This document shows positions 1 through 10,256 of a DNA stretch of 24,936 nucleotides, piece by piece. Position numbers and translations under genes: made by a program. Source of the stretch: Rhizobiales bacterium CCH10-E5 (lineage in GTDB: Bacteria > Pseudomonadota > Alphaproteobacteria > Rhizobiales > Beijerinckiaceae). The stretch is from NCBI GenBank assembly GCA_001556125.1, contig LSIG01000167.1:1-24936 (forward strand), written 5' to 3'. Within the stretch, counting starts at the first letter, position 1, and the number at the start of each line of letters is the position of its first letter. The notes beneath the pieces were generated by a model. That model did not search any database. It worked only from the letters and a program-made list of their open reading frames with translations, and was not told where the DNA came from.

Positions 1-1644
1 GCCGTCGAGCACGCGGGTCGGTGACAGCGTCTCCACGCGGGCATCCTCTCCCTGGGGCTCGGCCGGGCCGGTGCCAGACAGGCCGACGATCTTCCGGAGC
101 ATTTCGACGAAGAGGCCGGACAGCGGCAGGTTCGACCAGGTCGTGTCGGCGGTGACGTGCATCATCGCGATCATGCCGTCGCCGCGGCGCTCGCCGGTGA
201 CGACGGGCGTACCGTCCTCCAGCGCCGCCCAGGTCTTGCGCGAGAGATCGGCCTCGGGCTCGGCCAGGATCTGGCGGGTGACCCGGACATCGTCGCTGAT
301 CGGCACGCCGAAGAAGGGGCTCTCGCGGGTGAAGGCGGCGAGCTTGCGCGGCGTTTCCCAGGAGAGACCGCCGCCGAGCGTGCGGCCGCCCCGGCGCAGG
401 CGCACCGGCGTCAGTTCGTCCGAGGCTGCCGCAAGGCGCGCGCCGGCGAAGCGCAGCAGCACGCCGCCGCGCTGGATGAAGGCGTTAATCTTGCCGACCG
501 TGTCAGGATCGAGCGCGCCGATATCGGCCAGCACCAGCACCGAGAGGTTCTGCGCCAGCAATTCGCCGACGGGGTCGGTCGAGCCCGGCCGCGGCTCGCG
601 GATCTCGGCGAAGGGCTGGAGCGCGCGCGAGACGTAATAGGTCGGCGAGAGCAGCGGCTGCGCCGTATCGGTGGTCGCGCCGGAGACGATGCCGACGCGG
701 CGGCGCTTGGACCGGTCGTCGAGCAGCGCGACCGCGCCGGCGCTGCGCTCGCCGACGATCTCGAGCCGGGAGACCGCGTTGCGGACCTCGATCGGCAAGG
801 TCAGGCGGGCCGTGGTCTGCAGTGCGGACCCCTCGAAGACGAAAGGCGCATCGCCGAGCGGCAGGCCCTTGAGATCGAGCGCACGGACGAGGCCGCTGGC
901 GGCGGCGCCGGTGGTGGGCCGCAGCACCTTCACCGCGAGCGCCCCGGCGAGATTCTCGGGCGCGGTCAGGGCGAGTTGGTCGACCGGGCCGGCATGGATC
1001 GAGAGCCTGCCATTGCCGGCCTCCTGCCTCAGCCGGGCCAAGAAGGCGCCGTCGTCGGAGACCGACAGCCCATCGGCGACCCAGACGACTTCAGCCTCCG
1101 GGGCGGTGCGCAGGAAGGCCTCGATCCGCGGGAGATGCGCGCCGCGATCGGGGGCGTGAGGCTGCAGCGCGAAGGCGCGTAGCCGGTCGAGGGCGGCGCG
1201 CGGCTCGGACAGCGTGATCTCGGCCGGGTTTTCCGCCAGTCCGACGAGAGCGACCGGTCGGCCCTCGCGGGCTGCGGCCGCGACGCGGGATTCCGCCACG
1301 AGCAGGCGTTCAGGCCAGTCGACGGCGGCGCCGAAGCCGTTGTCGATCATGAGCAGCATCGGGCCGCGCAGGGGCGCCGCATCGCGCGGCGGGTTCCACA
1401 CGGGGCCGGCCACGGCGAGGATCGCCAGCGCCGCCACCAGCATGCGCAGCGCCAGCAGCCACCAGGGCGTATGGGCCGGCATTTCGCGCTTGGCAACCAG
1501 GTCGGCCATGATCTTGAGCGGCGGAAAGTCGATGCGGCGCGGCCGCGGCGGCGTGACCCGCAGGATCAGCCAGAGCGCAGGCAGCAGCGCGAGCGCGGCC
1601 AGTGCGAGCGGGGCGGAGAAGGCGAGGGGGAGCGCGTTCAGCAC
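1..1644 (-). CDS. BatA/DUF4159-type membrane protein (partial, C-terminus off left edge)
   Basis: The open frame runs from a GTG at 1644 to the first base of the window (548 codons seen, no stop). The N-terminus matches the BatA N-terminal region: a hydrophobic segment in about the first 22 residues, a basic stretch containing PPRPRRIDFPPL, and a second membrane segment around residues 45-65 (WWLLALRMLVAALAILAVAG). Next comes a VWA-like region starting LLMIDNGFG. Further on are strands and a glutamine-amidotransferase-like fold with LVLADIGALDPDTVGKINAF and QRGGVLLRFAGARLA, as in alphaproteobacterial proteins that end in DUF4159. That last domain would lie outside the window. The GTG sits 3 nt after the DUF58 stop, so the two genes are translationally close. 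A cell-envelope role with the MoxR ATPase is an inference. The family is fairly certain; the function is unknown. Confidence 0.8.
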   Translation of the reverse strand, partial: MLNALPLAFSAPLALAALALLPALWLILRVTPPRPRRIDFPPLKIMADLVAKREMPAHTPWWLLALRMLVAALAILAVAGPVWNPPRDAAPLRGPMLLMIDNGFGAAVDWPERLLVAESRVAAAAREGRPVALVGLAENPAEITLSEPRAALDRLRAFALQPHAPDRGAHLPRIEAFLRTAPEAEVVWVADGLSVSDDGAFLARLRQEAGNGRLSIHAGPVDQLALTAPENLAGALAVKVLRPTTGAAASGLVRALDLKGLPLGDAPFVFEGSALQTTARLTLPIEVRNAVSRLEIVGERSAGAVALLDDRSKRRRVGIVSGATTDTAQPLLSPTYYVSRALQPFAEIREPRPGSTDPVGELLAQNLSVLVLADIGALDPDTVGKINAFIQRGGVLLRFAGARLAAASDELTPVRLRRGGRTLGGGLSWETPRKLAAFTRESPFFGVPISDDVRVTRQILAEPEADLSRKTWAALEDGTPVVTGERRGDGMIAMMHVTADTTWSNLPLSGLFVEMLRKIVGLSGTGPAEPQGEDARVETLSPTRVLDG

Positions 1645-1647
1645 CGG

Positions 1648-2562
1648 CTATCTCCCGCTTCCGCGTGAGGCCGCGACGAGGCTCGCGACCCGCAGCACGC
1701 CCTCGCTCGCCGGCCGGTCGGTGCGGTCGAGCGTCAGCGTCCAGCCCGCCTTGCGGCAGGCCTCGCGGATCGCATCGCGATGGGCTTCCAGCCGCTGGCG
1801 GTACTCGGCGCCCCAGGAGCCGGCATCGCCGACGCGCAGCGAGAGCCCGTCCTCGAGATCGAAGAGTTCGGCCTGGCCGGTGAAAGGGAAGGTTTCCTCG
1901 ATCGGATCCGCGATCAGCAGGACATGTCCGCGGGCGCCGGAGGAGGCGAGAGTGGCGATGCGGCGGGCGAGCGAATCGGCGGGCGAAAGCCCGTCCGTGA
2001 TGATGATCGCATCGGCCAGGCGCGGCAGCGGCGCGTCCGGTGGCAGATCGAGATCGGCGCCCTTCGCGTCGGCCAGGATCGCCTGGGCCAGCGTCTCGAC
2101 GATGCGGCGCGAGGCCAGCGCCCGGGTCAGCCCGAGATGGCCGACGCGCTCGCCGCCATCGACCAGCGTCTCGGCCAGCGCAAATCCGGCGATCAGCGCG
2201 CGGTCGACCTTCGAGGCCAGCGCCAGCGAGGAGGCGAAGCCCATCGAGGCGGAACGGTCGATCCAGAGCCAGATCGCGTGCGAAGCCTCCCATTCGCGCT
2301 CGCGGACGAAGAGGTGGCCGTCGCGGGCCGAGCGGCGCCAGTCGATGCGCGAGGAGGATTCGCCGGTGACGAGCGGGCGGTACTGCCAGAAGGTCTCGCC
2401 TGGACCCGCCCGGCGGCGTCCATGGATGCCGTGCAGGCTGGCGGAGACGCGCCGCGCCTCGAGGATCAGCCGGGGCAGGCGCGCCGCCAGATCGAGCGAG
2501 GCGGTGACGACCGGCCTCGCGGGCTGCCGTTCTGCCGATCCGAGAACGCGCGTGCGCAGCAT
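1648..2562 (-). CDS. DUF58 domain protein (MoxR-associated, VWA-like)
   Basis: 304 residues. The DUF58 signature lies near residues 66-90 ([20 protein letters not shown]), followed by a conserved REREWE stretch. A VWA-like metal-site motif follows (WIDRSASM, about residues 100-107). A later strand, [15 protein letters not shown], fits the second half of a VWA fold. There is no obvious signal peptide or membrane segment. The ATG at 2562 has a good ribosome site (GGAAAGGG directly upstream) and lies 12 nt after the moxR stop. The order MoxR-DUF58-membrane protein is the standard one for these clusters. In related systems the ATPase is thought to act as a chaperone on VWA-type partners. The client here is not known. 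Confidence 0.9.
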   Translation of the reverse strand: MLRTRVLGSAERQPARPVVTASLDLAARLPRLILEARRVSASLHGIHGRRRAGPGETFWQYRPLVTGESSSRIDWRRSARDGHLFVREREWEASHAIWLWIDRSASMGFASSLALASKVDRALIAGFALAETLVDGGERVGHLGLTRALASRRIVETLAQAILADAKGADLDLPPDAPLPRLADAIIITDGLSPADSLARRIATLASSGARGHVLLIADPIEETFPFTGQAELFDLEDGLSLRVGDAGSWGAEYRQRLEAHRDAIREACRKAGWTLTLDRTDRPASEGVLRVASLVAASRGSGR

Positions 2563-2574
2563 CCCTTTCCGCCC

Positions 2575-3600
<1,026 letters not shown>

Positions 3601-3681
3601 GTCGATCTCCTTCACCCTCGGCTCCGCACCATCCGCTGTCCCGCAACCTTGCAACGGCCGGAGCCGTTGAGTGTGGACGGG

Positions 3682-3712
3682 GCGTCATGCCGGCTCAAGG
3701 GCGGAATGACGC
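3682..3712. repeat. REP-like imperfect palindrome
   Basis: Eleven-base arms, GCGTCATGCCG and CGGAATGACGC, face each other across a 9-base loop with one mismatch. It lies in the 205-bp divergent gap between moxR and the DUF1285 gene. A related half-site, GGGATGACGAT, occurs at about 3758-3768. The GTCAT...ATGAC ends resemble short intergenic palindromes scattered through many Hyphomicrobiales genomes. It may also act as a hairpin in the leader of the plus-strand operon. I saw no clear promoter hexamers in this gap. Confidence 0.5.
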
Positions 3713-3805
3713 GGTGCACAGAACTCGGCTTCACGATTATGTGGAGTTCAAGGCAGGGATGACGATGCAACCACTATGCCGCAGGCGGCACGGCAAGAGC
3801 GTTCG

Positions 3806-4390
3806 ATGAGCGACACGGGCGGCGCGATGGAGCGGTTGATGGCCGCGCTCCAGGCCGGAAACACGCGCGGAATTCCGCCCGTGGAGCGGTGGAATCCCGA
3901 TTTCTGCGGCCATATCGACATGAAGATCGCTGCGGACGGGACCTGGTTCTATCGCGGCATGCCGATCGGCCGGCCGGCGCTCGTGAAGCTGTTTTCCTCG
4001 GTCCTGCGGAAGGATGGCGAGGATTACGTTCTCGTGACTCCGGTCGAAAAGCTCGGGATCACGGTCGAGGATGCGCCCTTCCAGGCGGTCGAGATGGCGG
4101 TCGAGGGGGAGGGCGAGGGGCGCAGTATCGCCTTCCGCACCCAGGTCGACGATCTCGTGCAGGTCGGGCCGGAGCATCCGATTCGCTTCGAGCGCGAGGC
4201 GAAGGGCGACGGGCTCAAACCCTATGTCCATGTCCGGCGCGGGCTCTGGGCGCGGCTGACGCGGGCGCTGACCTATGATCTGCTGGCGCTGGCCGAAGTG
4301 CGCGAGATCGACGGCCTGGCCCAGTTCGGCGTGGCGGCGGGCGGGCTGTTCCATCCGGCTTGTCCGGCGAGCGAGATCGACGGTTTGTGA
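3806..4390 (+). CDS. DUF1285 domain protein
   Basis: 194 residues from the ATG at 3806. A frame from 3776 adds ten residues without a ribosome site. The DUF1285 pattern is clear: PPVERWNPDFCGHIDMKI near residue 25, the GTWFYRGMPIGRPALVKLFSSVL block, and EDYVLVTPVEKLGITVEDAPF. No membrane segment or signal is seen. Solved members of this family have a small beta-rich fold but no proven biochemical role. The stop overlaps the start of the Nudix gene (TGATG), so both are probably translated together. This DUF1285-Nudix-DUF6111-CCA order is familiar in alphaproteobacteria and suggests a housekeeping role, which is inference. Confidence 0.88.
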   Translation: MSDTGGAMERLMAALQAGNTRGIPPVERWNPDFCGHIDMKIAADGTWFYRGMPIGRPALVKLFSSVLRKDGEDYVLVTPVEKLGITVEDAPFQAVEMAVEGEGEGRSIAFRTQVDDLVQVGPEHPIRFEREAKGDGLKPYVHVRRGLWARLTRALTYDLLALAEVREIDGLAQFGVAAGGLFHPACPASEIDGL

Positions 4391-5034
4391 TGCAGGCTCT
4401 GGATCTGACGGCCGATCAGTTCGCCGAGCTGGCGCAGCGCCGGCTGCGGCCCGAGCCGCCGCAACTGGGCGATCTGATCGCGCGACCGCGGGGCGACCAC
4501 GATCATCAGCCGCACCCGATCCGGCCGCCGGACGAGAAGGTCGCCATCCCGGCCGCCGTGCTGATCGGCGTCGTGCCGAGGCCCGAGGGGCCGACCGTGC
4601 TCCTGACCCAGCGGGCCGCGACGCTGCGCAGCCATTCGGCGCAGGTCGCCTTTCCCGGTGGTCGGGTCGATGCCGTGGACGGTTCGCCGGTGGTGACGGC
4701 GCTGCGCGAGGCGGAGGAGGAGATCGGCCTGCCGCGGGAGCGCGTGCGGACGCTGGGCTTCCTCGACGCCTATCTCACCGGAACGGGCTATCGCATCGTG
4801 CCGGTGGTGGCCCTGGTCGAGCCGCCCTTCTCGCTGACGCTGAACGCCCATGAGGTGGACGAGGCCTTCGAGACGCCCTTGTCCTTCCTGCTCGATCCAG
4901 CCAATCACCGGCGCGAGGGCCGCGAGTGGCAGGGGCTCTACCGCACCTACTATGCGATGCCGTTCGGGGATCGCTATATCTGGGGCGCCACCGCCGGGAT
5001 GATCCGCAATCTCTACGAGCGGCTTTCGGGCTGA
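4390..5034 (+). CDS. Nudix hydrolase, CoA pyrophosphatase type
   Basis: 214 residues starting at ATG 4390, which overlaps the DUF1285 stop. The CoA-pyrophosphatase signature runs LLTQRAATLRSHSAQVAF at residues 71-88 and leads into the PGG of the Nudix box. The box ends in REAEEEIGL at 106-114, where the glutamates bind divalent metal. This arrangement is characteristic of enzymes that split CoA or acyl-CoA into 3-prime,5-prime-ADP and (acyl)phosphopantetheine. The length is normal for the family. An N-terminal extension of about 50 residues is typical of alphaproteobacterial members. It belongs to the operon ending in the CCA-adding enzyme. Substrate preference (CoA, oxidised CoA, acyl-CoA) cannot be read from sequence. 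Confidence 0.92.
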   Translation: MQALDLTADQFAELAQRRLRPEPPQLGDLIARPRGDHDHQPHPIRPPDEKVAIPAAVLIGVVPRPEGPTVLLTQRAATLRSHSAQVAFPGGRVDAVDGSPVVTALREAEEEIGLPRERVRTLGFLDAYLTGTGYRIVPVVALVEPPFSLTLNAHEVDEAFETPLSFLLDPANHRREGREWQGLYRTYYAMPFGDRYIWGATAGMIRNLYERLSG

Positions 5035-5056
5035 ACAGGATTGGACGATCAAGGCC

Positions 5057-5314
5057 ATGCTGCGCTCGATCATCGAAGAGGTGCTTCTCTTCGTCCTGCC
5101 CTTCTGCATCTTCGCGGGTTATCTCATCGTCAAGCGGCGCAACCCGTTCGATGTCGAGCATTGGAGCCGGCATCTGTTCTGGCTGTCGATCGTCGGGCTC
5201 GCGCTGGCGATCGCGCTCGTCGCCTATGGCGGCTGGACGGCGCCGCGCGCGACCGGCGCCTATGAGCCGCCGCATATGGAGAACGGGCAACTGGTGCCCG
5301 GCCGCTTCAAATGA
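5057..5314 (+). CDS. DUF6111 small membrane protein
   Basis: 85 residues with two predicted membrane helices: about residues 6-24 (IEEVLLFVLPFCIFAGYLI) and 41-60 (LFWLSIVGLALAIALVAYGG). A short basic loop (KRRNPFDVEHW) joins them. The polar tail contains YEPPHMENGQLVPGRFK, which matches the DUF6111 family found next to CCA-adding enzymes in alphaproteobacteria. The start is ATG 5057, 22 nt after the Nudix stop. The stop overlaps the CCA gene start (ATGA), indicating translational coupling. It is probably an inner-membrane protein. Function unknown. Confidence 0.85.
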   Translation: MLRSIIEEVLLFVLPFCIFAGYLIVKRRNPFDVEHWSRHLFWLSIVGLALAIALVAYGGWTAPRATGAYEPPHMENGQLVPGRFK

Positions 5315-6558
5315 CCCTGCCGGAGGCGCGGATCGCCGCTTTCCTGGCACGGCCCGCGCTCTCCCGGCTGTTGGCCGTTCTTGATGGGCGTGGGGAAGAA
5401 GCACGCATCATCGGCGGCGCCGTGCGTGATCTGCTGTTAGGCGAGGCCGTCGGCGATGTCGATCTGGCCACGACGGCCCTGCCGGAGGAGACGATGCGGC
5501 GCGGCCGCGAGGCCGGCTTCAAGGTCGTGCCGACGGGGCTCGAGCACGGCACGATCACGCTGATCGTCGAAGGGGCCCCCTTCGAGGTCACGACGCTGCG
5601 CGAGGATGTCGAGACCGACGGGCGGCACGCGACGGTCCGTTTCGGGCGCGATTTCATCGCCGATGCGCGGCGGCGCGACTTCACGGTCAATGCGCTCTCG
5701 CTCGACCGGGCCGGTGTCGTCCACGATCCCTGCGGTGGGCTCGCCGATCTCGCCGCGCGGCGCATCCGCTTCATCGGCGACGCGCAGACGCGCATCCGGG
5801 AGGATTATCTGCGCATCCTGCGCTTCTTCCGCTTCCACGCCCGCTACGGGAAGGGCGCGCCTGATGCCGAGGGCGTCCGCGCCTGCATTGCGGGGCGGGA
5901 TGGGCTGGCAGGGCTGTCGCGCGAGCGTGTGCGCGCGGAGCTGATGAAGCTTCTGGTGGCGCCGGGCGCGGCTCCCGCCCTGCGGGCGATGGCCGAAGCC
6001 GGGCTCCTGATGCCGATGATCCGCCGCGTGCCGCATCTGGCTCGCTTCGAGGCCGTGGCCGAGGGCGGGGGCGAAGGCGTTTTCGCCGCCTTCCGGCTGG
6101 CGGCGCTCGCGGTCGGCGTGCGGGAGGATGCGCTATGCCTGCGCGAGGCTCTGCGTCTGTCGAACGAGGAGTTCGACCGGATCGAGCGGATCGCGCTGGC
6201 GCTGGAGGGGTTATCGGGGCGGGCTACGGCCGGGACACTGGCGCAGCTGCGCCATCTCGCCCATCGGGTCGGCCAGGACGCGGTGGCGGCTGGGCTCGTG
6301 CTGCTGGCGGGGCAGGGCACTGAGGCTGCCGGGCGGGCGCAAGCGACGATCGCCGACTTGGCGCGGACGCCACCCTTCCTGCCGACGGGGCGGGACGTCA
6401 TCGCGCTCGGCGTCCCGGCCGGGCCTCGGATCGGGCAGGTGCTGGCGGCGGCGCGATCCGCCTGGATCGATGGCGGGGCTCCTTCCGACCAAGCCGCGCA
6501 ATCGCGGTTTCTGGAAGAGGCCCTACGATCCTCGGCCCCCGGACGAGGGGCGGATTGA
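5311..6558 (+). CDS. cca: CCA tRNA nucleotidyltransferase
   Basis: 415 residues. It adds or repairs the 3-prime CCA end of tRNAs using CTP and ATP. The class II nucleotidyltransferase motifs occur in order. The nucleotide-binding GGAVRD is at 35-40 and the metal-binding DVD at 49-51. RRDFTVNAL is the sugar-specificity motif, and GGLADLAARRIRFIGD follows. EDYLRILRFFRFHARYG is the base-selecting region and GLSRERVRAELMKLL is in the helical body. The C-terminal half is helical and less conserved. There is no HD phosphohydrolase domain. The start overlaps the DUF6111 stop by ATGA. A single such gene normally serves the whole CCA function in alphaproteobacteria. Confidence 0.95.
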   Translation: MTLPEARIAAFLARPALSRLLAVLDGRGEEARIIGGAVRDLLLGEAVGDVDLATTALPEETMRRGREAGFKVVPTGLEHGTITLIVEGAPFEVTTLREDVETDGRHATVRFGRDFIADARRRDFTVNALSLDRAGVVHDPCGGLADLAARRIRFIGDAQTRIREDYLRILRFFRFHARYGKGAPDAEGVRACIAGRDGLAGLSRERVRAELMKLLVAPGAAPALRAMAEAGLLMPMIRRVPHLARFEAVAEGGGEGVFAAFRLAALAVGVREDALCLREALRLSNEEFDRIERIALALEGLSGRATAGTLAQLRHLAHRVGQDAVAAGLVLLAGQGTEAAGRAQATIADLARTPPFLPTGRDVIALGVPAGPRIGQVLAAARSAWIDGGAPSDQAAQSRFLEEALRSSAPGRGAD

Positions 6559-6570
6559 AACAGCCCTCGC

Positions 6571-7506
6571 TCAGGGCCAGCGCACCGTCGGCGGCATCGA
6601 GGAGAGGATCGAGTCGACATTGCCGCCGGTGCGCAGGCCGAAGATCGTGCCGCGGTCGTAGAGCAGGTTGAACTCGACATAGCGCCCGCGGCGGACCTGC
6701 TGCTCCTCGCGCTCGGCCGCACTCCAGGGCTTGCCCATGTTGGCGCGCAGGATCGGCGGATAGGCGTTGAGGAAGGCCTCGCCCACCGCCTGGGTGAAGG
6801 AGAGGTCGCCGTCGGGATCGCCCGACCAGACATAGTCGTAGAAGATGCCGCCGATGCCGCGCGGCTCGTTGCGATGCTTCAGGTGGAAATACTCGTCGCA
6901 CCAGGCCTTGAAGCGCGGGTAGTCGGCGATCGGCGCATGGCGTTCGCAGGGCTCGCGCATCGCGGCGTGGAAGGCGATGGCGTCGGGATCGTCCTGGTTG
7001 CGACGCGCATTCAGCACCGGGGTGAGGTCGGCGCCGCCGCCGAACCAGGGCTTGGTGGTGACGACGAAGCGCGTGTTCATGTGCACGGTCGGCGCGTGCG
7101 GGTTCCAGGGATGGGCGATCAGCGAGATGCCGGTGGCGTGGAAACGCGGGTCCTCCGCCGCCCCCGGAATCTGGCCGGCGAATTCGGGCTGGAAGGTGCC
7201 GTAGACGGTCGAGACATGGACGCCGACCTTCTCGAAGACGCGTCCGCTCATCATCGACATGACGCCGCCGCCTCCCGGCGCGCCGTCATGGTTGTTGCGC
7301 TGCCAGGGCGTGCGGACGAAGCGGCCGGGCGCGTCCGTTTCGGGCGGGAAGGGGCCGGTCGCCTCCGCCTCAACCGCCTCGAAGGCGGCGCAGATGCGGT
7401 CCCGCAGCGTTTCGAACCAGGCCTTGGCACGCGGCTTCATCGCCTCGGCCTTCTCCAGCGCGGCGGGGTCGCTCGGCGCCGCGGCAGCGGCCTTGTGGTC
7501 GGTCAT
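6571..7506 (-). CDS. hemF: Oxygen-dependent coproporphyrinogen III oxidase
   Basis: 311 residues from ATG 7506, which has GAGGAG upstream. HemF converts coproporphyrinogen III to protoporphyrinogen IX using O2, in the haem pathway, as a cytoplasmic dimer. Diagnostic blocks are [38 protein letters not shown], the [20 protein letters not shown] stretch and [11 protein letters not shown]. The C-terminal block is [19 protein letters not shown] followed by the [15 protein letters not shown] end. Length is normal. It lies 28 nt downstream of trmL on the same strand, so the two are probably cotranscribed. Its 3-prime end faces the cca gene with only about 12 nt between stops. Confidence 0.97.
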   Translation of the reverse strand: MTDHKAAAAAPSDPAALEKAEAMKPRAKAWFETLRDRICAAFEAVEAEATGPFPPETDAPGRFVRTPWQRNNHDGAPGGGGVMSMMSGRVFEKVGVHVSTVYGTFQPEFAGQIPGAAEDPRFHATGISLIAHPWNPHAPTVHMNTRFVVTTKPWFGGGADLTPVLNARRNQDDPDAIAFHAAMREPCERHAPIADYPRFKAWCDEYFHLKHRNEPRGIGGIFYDYVWSGDPDGDLSFTQAVGEAFLNAYPPILRANMGKPWSAAEREEQQVRRGRYVEFNLLYDRGTIFGLRTGGNVDSILSSMPPTVRWP

Positions 7507-7534
7507 CCCCGTCTCCTCACCCTGACTGGTCTTC

Positions 7535-8062
7535 TCATTCGCGGTCGTTTGCCCGGAGCGGTGCCGGGAAGCCGCCGATCTGCCGCAAGGCTTCGCCCAG
7601 AACCAGCGCGCCTGCAATCGCGACGTTGAGCGAGCGCAGCCCCGCCAGCATGGGCACATGCACCACCGCATCGGCGGCGGCATAGACCTCCGGCGCCACG
7701 CCGGTCGATTCCCGGCCGAGCATGACGATGTCGCCGGGAGCGAAGGCGAGGTCGAGATGGCGTGTCGGCCCGTCGGTCTCGGCCAGGATCAGGCGATGCC
7801 CCGCCTCGTGGCGCCAGCGCTCGAAGGCAGCGAAGGAGGCGTGGCGGGTTACGGCGGCGCGCTCGAGATAATCCATCCCCGAGCGGCGGAAATGCCGGTC
7901 GGATACGTCGAAAGCCGCAGGCTCGACGATGTCGACGGCGACGCCGAGACAGGCGGCCATGCGGATCATGGTGCCGGTGTTCTGGGGAATGTCGGGCTGG
8001 TAGAGGGCGAGGCGCAGCGGTGCCCGACCCGTCGCAGAAGCTGTTTCGTCGGTCGCCGTCAT
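7535..8062 (-). CDS. trmL: tRNA (cytidine(34)-2'-O)-methyltransferase
   Basis: 175 residues from ATG 8062; a TTG at 8101 would add 13 residues without family support. It is a SPOUT-class methyltransferase that 2-prime-O-methylates the wobble base of certain leucine tRNAs using S-adenosylmethionine. The three SPOUT motifs are clear: [20 protein letters not shown] near residues 18-37, the knot residues [14 protein letters not shown], and [20 protein letters not shown]. The family length is about 155-170, so the extra residues are a short N-terminal tail. It sits upstream of hemF, probably in the same transcript, and is divergent from the ABC exporter. Confidence 0.93.
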   Translation of the reverse strand: MTATDETASATGRAPLRLALYQPDIPQNTGTMIRMAACLGVAVDIVEPAAFDVSDRHFRRSGMDYLERAAVTRHASFAAFERWRHEAGHRLILAETDGPTRHLDLAFAPGDIVMLGRESTGVAPEVYAAADAVVHVPMLAGLRSLNVAIAGALVLGEALRQIGGFPAPLRANDRE

Positions 8063-8241
8063 CCTGCTGCTGTCATGGGGTGACGACACGGGATGCGTCA
8101 AGGACGCGGCACGCGGCGGGCATGCGCGAGCGAGGCTGGCAATTCGCCGAGGCGCACGCCATATCGGCGGCCTGCCCGGGCCGGCCGCGCCGCTGATCCC
8201 GCCCCGATTTTGTCGCCATGCCGGTCCAGAGGAGGGCGGAC

Positions 8242-10107
8242 ATGTTCACCCCGCTGTTCCGCTGGCTCGAGAGCCGGATCGACGTCTTCGCCCCCTTCGA
8301 CGAACGCGAGACACCGCCTCGCGGTGTCTGGCCCTTCATGTGGCATCACATCAAGGATGCGAAGGGCTGGCTGTTCCTCGTCATGCTGACGGGCCTCGGC
8401 TTCAGCGGCATCGAGGCGGCGATGTATCTGATGGTCGGCTGGTTCGTCGACCTGCTGGCGACCCAGACGCCCGAGACGATCTTCCGCGACCATGGCTGGC
8501 TGCTGGCGGGGGCGGCGTTTCTCGTGGTCGTCGTGCGGCCGCTCATCTATTTCGCCAACCACGCCATCGTCGATCAGGTCGTGGTGCCGCAGGTCACCAA
8601 CCAGATCCGCTGGCGCAACCATGTCTACACGCTCGGCCATGCGCTGGGCTATTTCCAGAACGATTTCGCCGGGCGCCTCTCCTCCCGCGTTATCCAGGCG
8701 GGGCAGTCGATCCGCGGCGCGACGATCGAGGTCATCGACGATCTCTGGTACGCGCTGATCTTCGCTTCCGTCGCGATCGGCTTCTTCGGGGCGACCTCGC
8801 TGTGGCTGGCGCTGCCGGTGCTGGTCTGGCTCGGGGCCTATGTCGCGCTGCTGATCTATTTCGTGCCGCGCGCCAAGAGTCGCTCCGAGGCCAACTCGCT
8901 CGGCCGCTCCTCGACGACGGGGCGGATCGTCGATTCCTACACCAACATCCTCACGGTGAAGCTGTTCGCCCGGGCCGATGCCGAGCGCTCGGCCGTGCGT
9001 GAGGCGCTGTCGCGCTGGAACGCCGCCTTCCTCAACCTGTCGCGCCTGATCACCGGCGTCAGCGTCGTCCTGCAGACGATGAACAGCCTGCTGGTGGTGG
9101 TCACGGCCTGGCTCAGCCTCTGGCTCTGGAGCCAGGGCGCCATGACGCCCGGCGCCGTGGCGGCCTCGATCGGCCTCGTCCTGCGACTCGTCCAGATGTC
9201 GAGCTGGCTGATTCATCTCGTGCGCGGGGTGTTCGAGAACATCGGCGCGGTGCAGGAGAGCATGGAGACGATCGCCAAGCCGCACGACCTCACGGATGCG
9301 CCCGACGCGACGCCGCTCGTCGTCGAACGCGGCGCGGTCCGCTTCGAGGGCGTGCGTTTCAACTACGGCAAGAGCGTTGGACTGTTCGAGGGTCTCGACC
9401 TCGAGATCCGGCCGGGCGAGAAGATCGGCCTGGTCGGGCCATCGGGCGCCGGCAAGTCGACGCTGGTGAACCTGCTGCTGCGGCTCTACCCGCTCGAGGG
9501 CGGGCGCATCCTGATCGACGGGCAGGACATCGCCCATGTCACGCAGGACTCGCTGCGGGCCCAGATCGGGATGGTGACGCAGGACAATTCGCTGCTCCAT
9601 CGCTCGATCGGCGACAACATCGCCTATGGGCGCATCGGCTCGACGCCGGACGAGATCGCGCAGGCGGCGCGCCAGGCCTCGGCGCATGAGTTCGTCCAGG
9701 GCCTCAGCGACCAGGACGGTCGCCGCGGCTTCGATTCGCGCGTCGGCGAGCGCGGCGTGAAGCTTTCGGGCGGTCAGCGCCAGCGCATCGCGATCGCCCG
9801 CGTCCTGCTCAAGGACGCGCCGATCCTGATCCTCGACGAGGCGACCTCGGCGCTGGACTCGGAGGTGGAGGCGGCGATCCAGGAGCAGCTCACCGCGCTG
9901 ATGCAGGGCAAGACCGTTATCGCCATCGCCCATCGGCTGTCGACGATCGCCGCACTCGACCGGCTGATCGTGCTCGACAAGGGCCGGATCGTCGATGTCG
10001 GGACCCATGCGGAGCTGGTCGGGCGGGCGGGCCTCTATGCGCGGCTGTGGTCGCGCCAGTCGGGCGGTTTCCTCGCCGCGGCGGACAGCGAAACGCTGCC
10101 GGGCTGA
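8242..10107 (+). CDS. ABC exporter, fused membrane and ATPase domains
   Basis: 621 residues from ATG 8242, chosen for GAGGAGGG about 8 nt upstream; an ATG at 8218 lacks such a site. An N-terminal type I exporter membrane domain (about residues 35-330, six hydrophobic segments) is followed by a nucleotide-binding domain. Walker A is GPSGAGKS at 399-406, the signature is LSGGQ at 508-512, and Walker B with the catalytic glutamate is at D532-E533. The H-loop is AIAHRLST. It must work as a dimer, probably a homodimer since no partner gene is adjacent. The substrate (drug, lipid, peptide or metal conjugate) cannot be told from sequence. It is monocistronic, between the trmL divergent gap and petA. 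Confidence 0.93.
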   Translation: MFTPLFRWLESRIDVFAPFDERETPPRGVWPFMWHHIKDAKGWLFLVMLTGLGFSGIEAAMYLMVGWFVDLLATQTPETIFRDHGWLLAGAAFLVVVVRPLIYFANHAIVDQVVVPQVTNQIRWRNHVYTLGHALGYFQNDFAGRLSSRVIQAGQSIRGATIEVIDDLWYALIFASVAIGFFGATSLWLALPVLVWLGAYVALLIYFVPRAKSRSEANSLGRSSTTGRIVDSYTNILTVKLFARADAERSAVREALSRWNAAFLNLSRLITGVSVVLQTMNSLLVVVTAWLSLWLWSQGAMTPGAVAASIGLVLRLVQMSSWLIHLVRGVFENIGAVQESMETIAKPHDLTDAPDATPLVVERGAVRFEGVRFNYGKSVGLFEGLDLEIRPGEKIGLVGPSGAGKSTLVNLLLRLYPLEGGRILIDGQDIAHVTQDSLRAQIGMVTQDNSLLHRSIGDNIAYGRIGSTPDEIAQAARQASAHEFVQGLSDQDGRRGFDSRVGERGVKLSGGQRQRIAIARVLLKDAPILILDEATSALDSEVEAAIQEQLTALMQGKTVIAIAHRLSTIAALDRLIVLDKGRIVDVGTHAELVGRAGLYARLWSRQSGGFLAAADSETLPG

Positions 10108-10128
10108 ACCCCTTGCCGACGGGCGCGC

Positions 10129-10148
10129 GCCATGCACCGGCGCATGGC
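10129..10148 (+). terminator. Possible hairpin after the ABC exporter gene
   Basis: A 7-bp perfect stem (GCCATGC and GCATGGC) with a 6-base loop begins 21 nt after the exporter stop. It lacks a following T-run, so it is a weak or Rho-assisted terminator candidate at best. Confidence 0.3.
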
Positions 10149-10256
10149 CTCCAACAGTAGACTTCGTCCAATCTGCATGCCAAAGAGCGCGCAGTGACGC
10201 GCCGCCGCATTGCGGCCGTGACGACGCGCGCCTAAACACGGCGCCGGGTTGCAATT

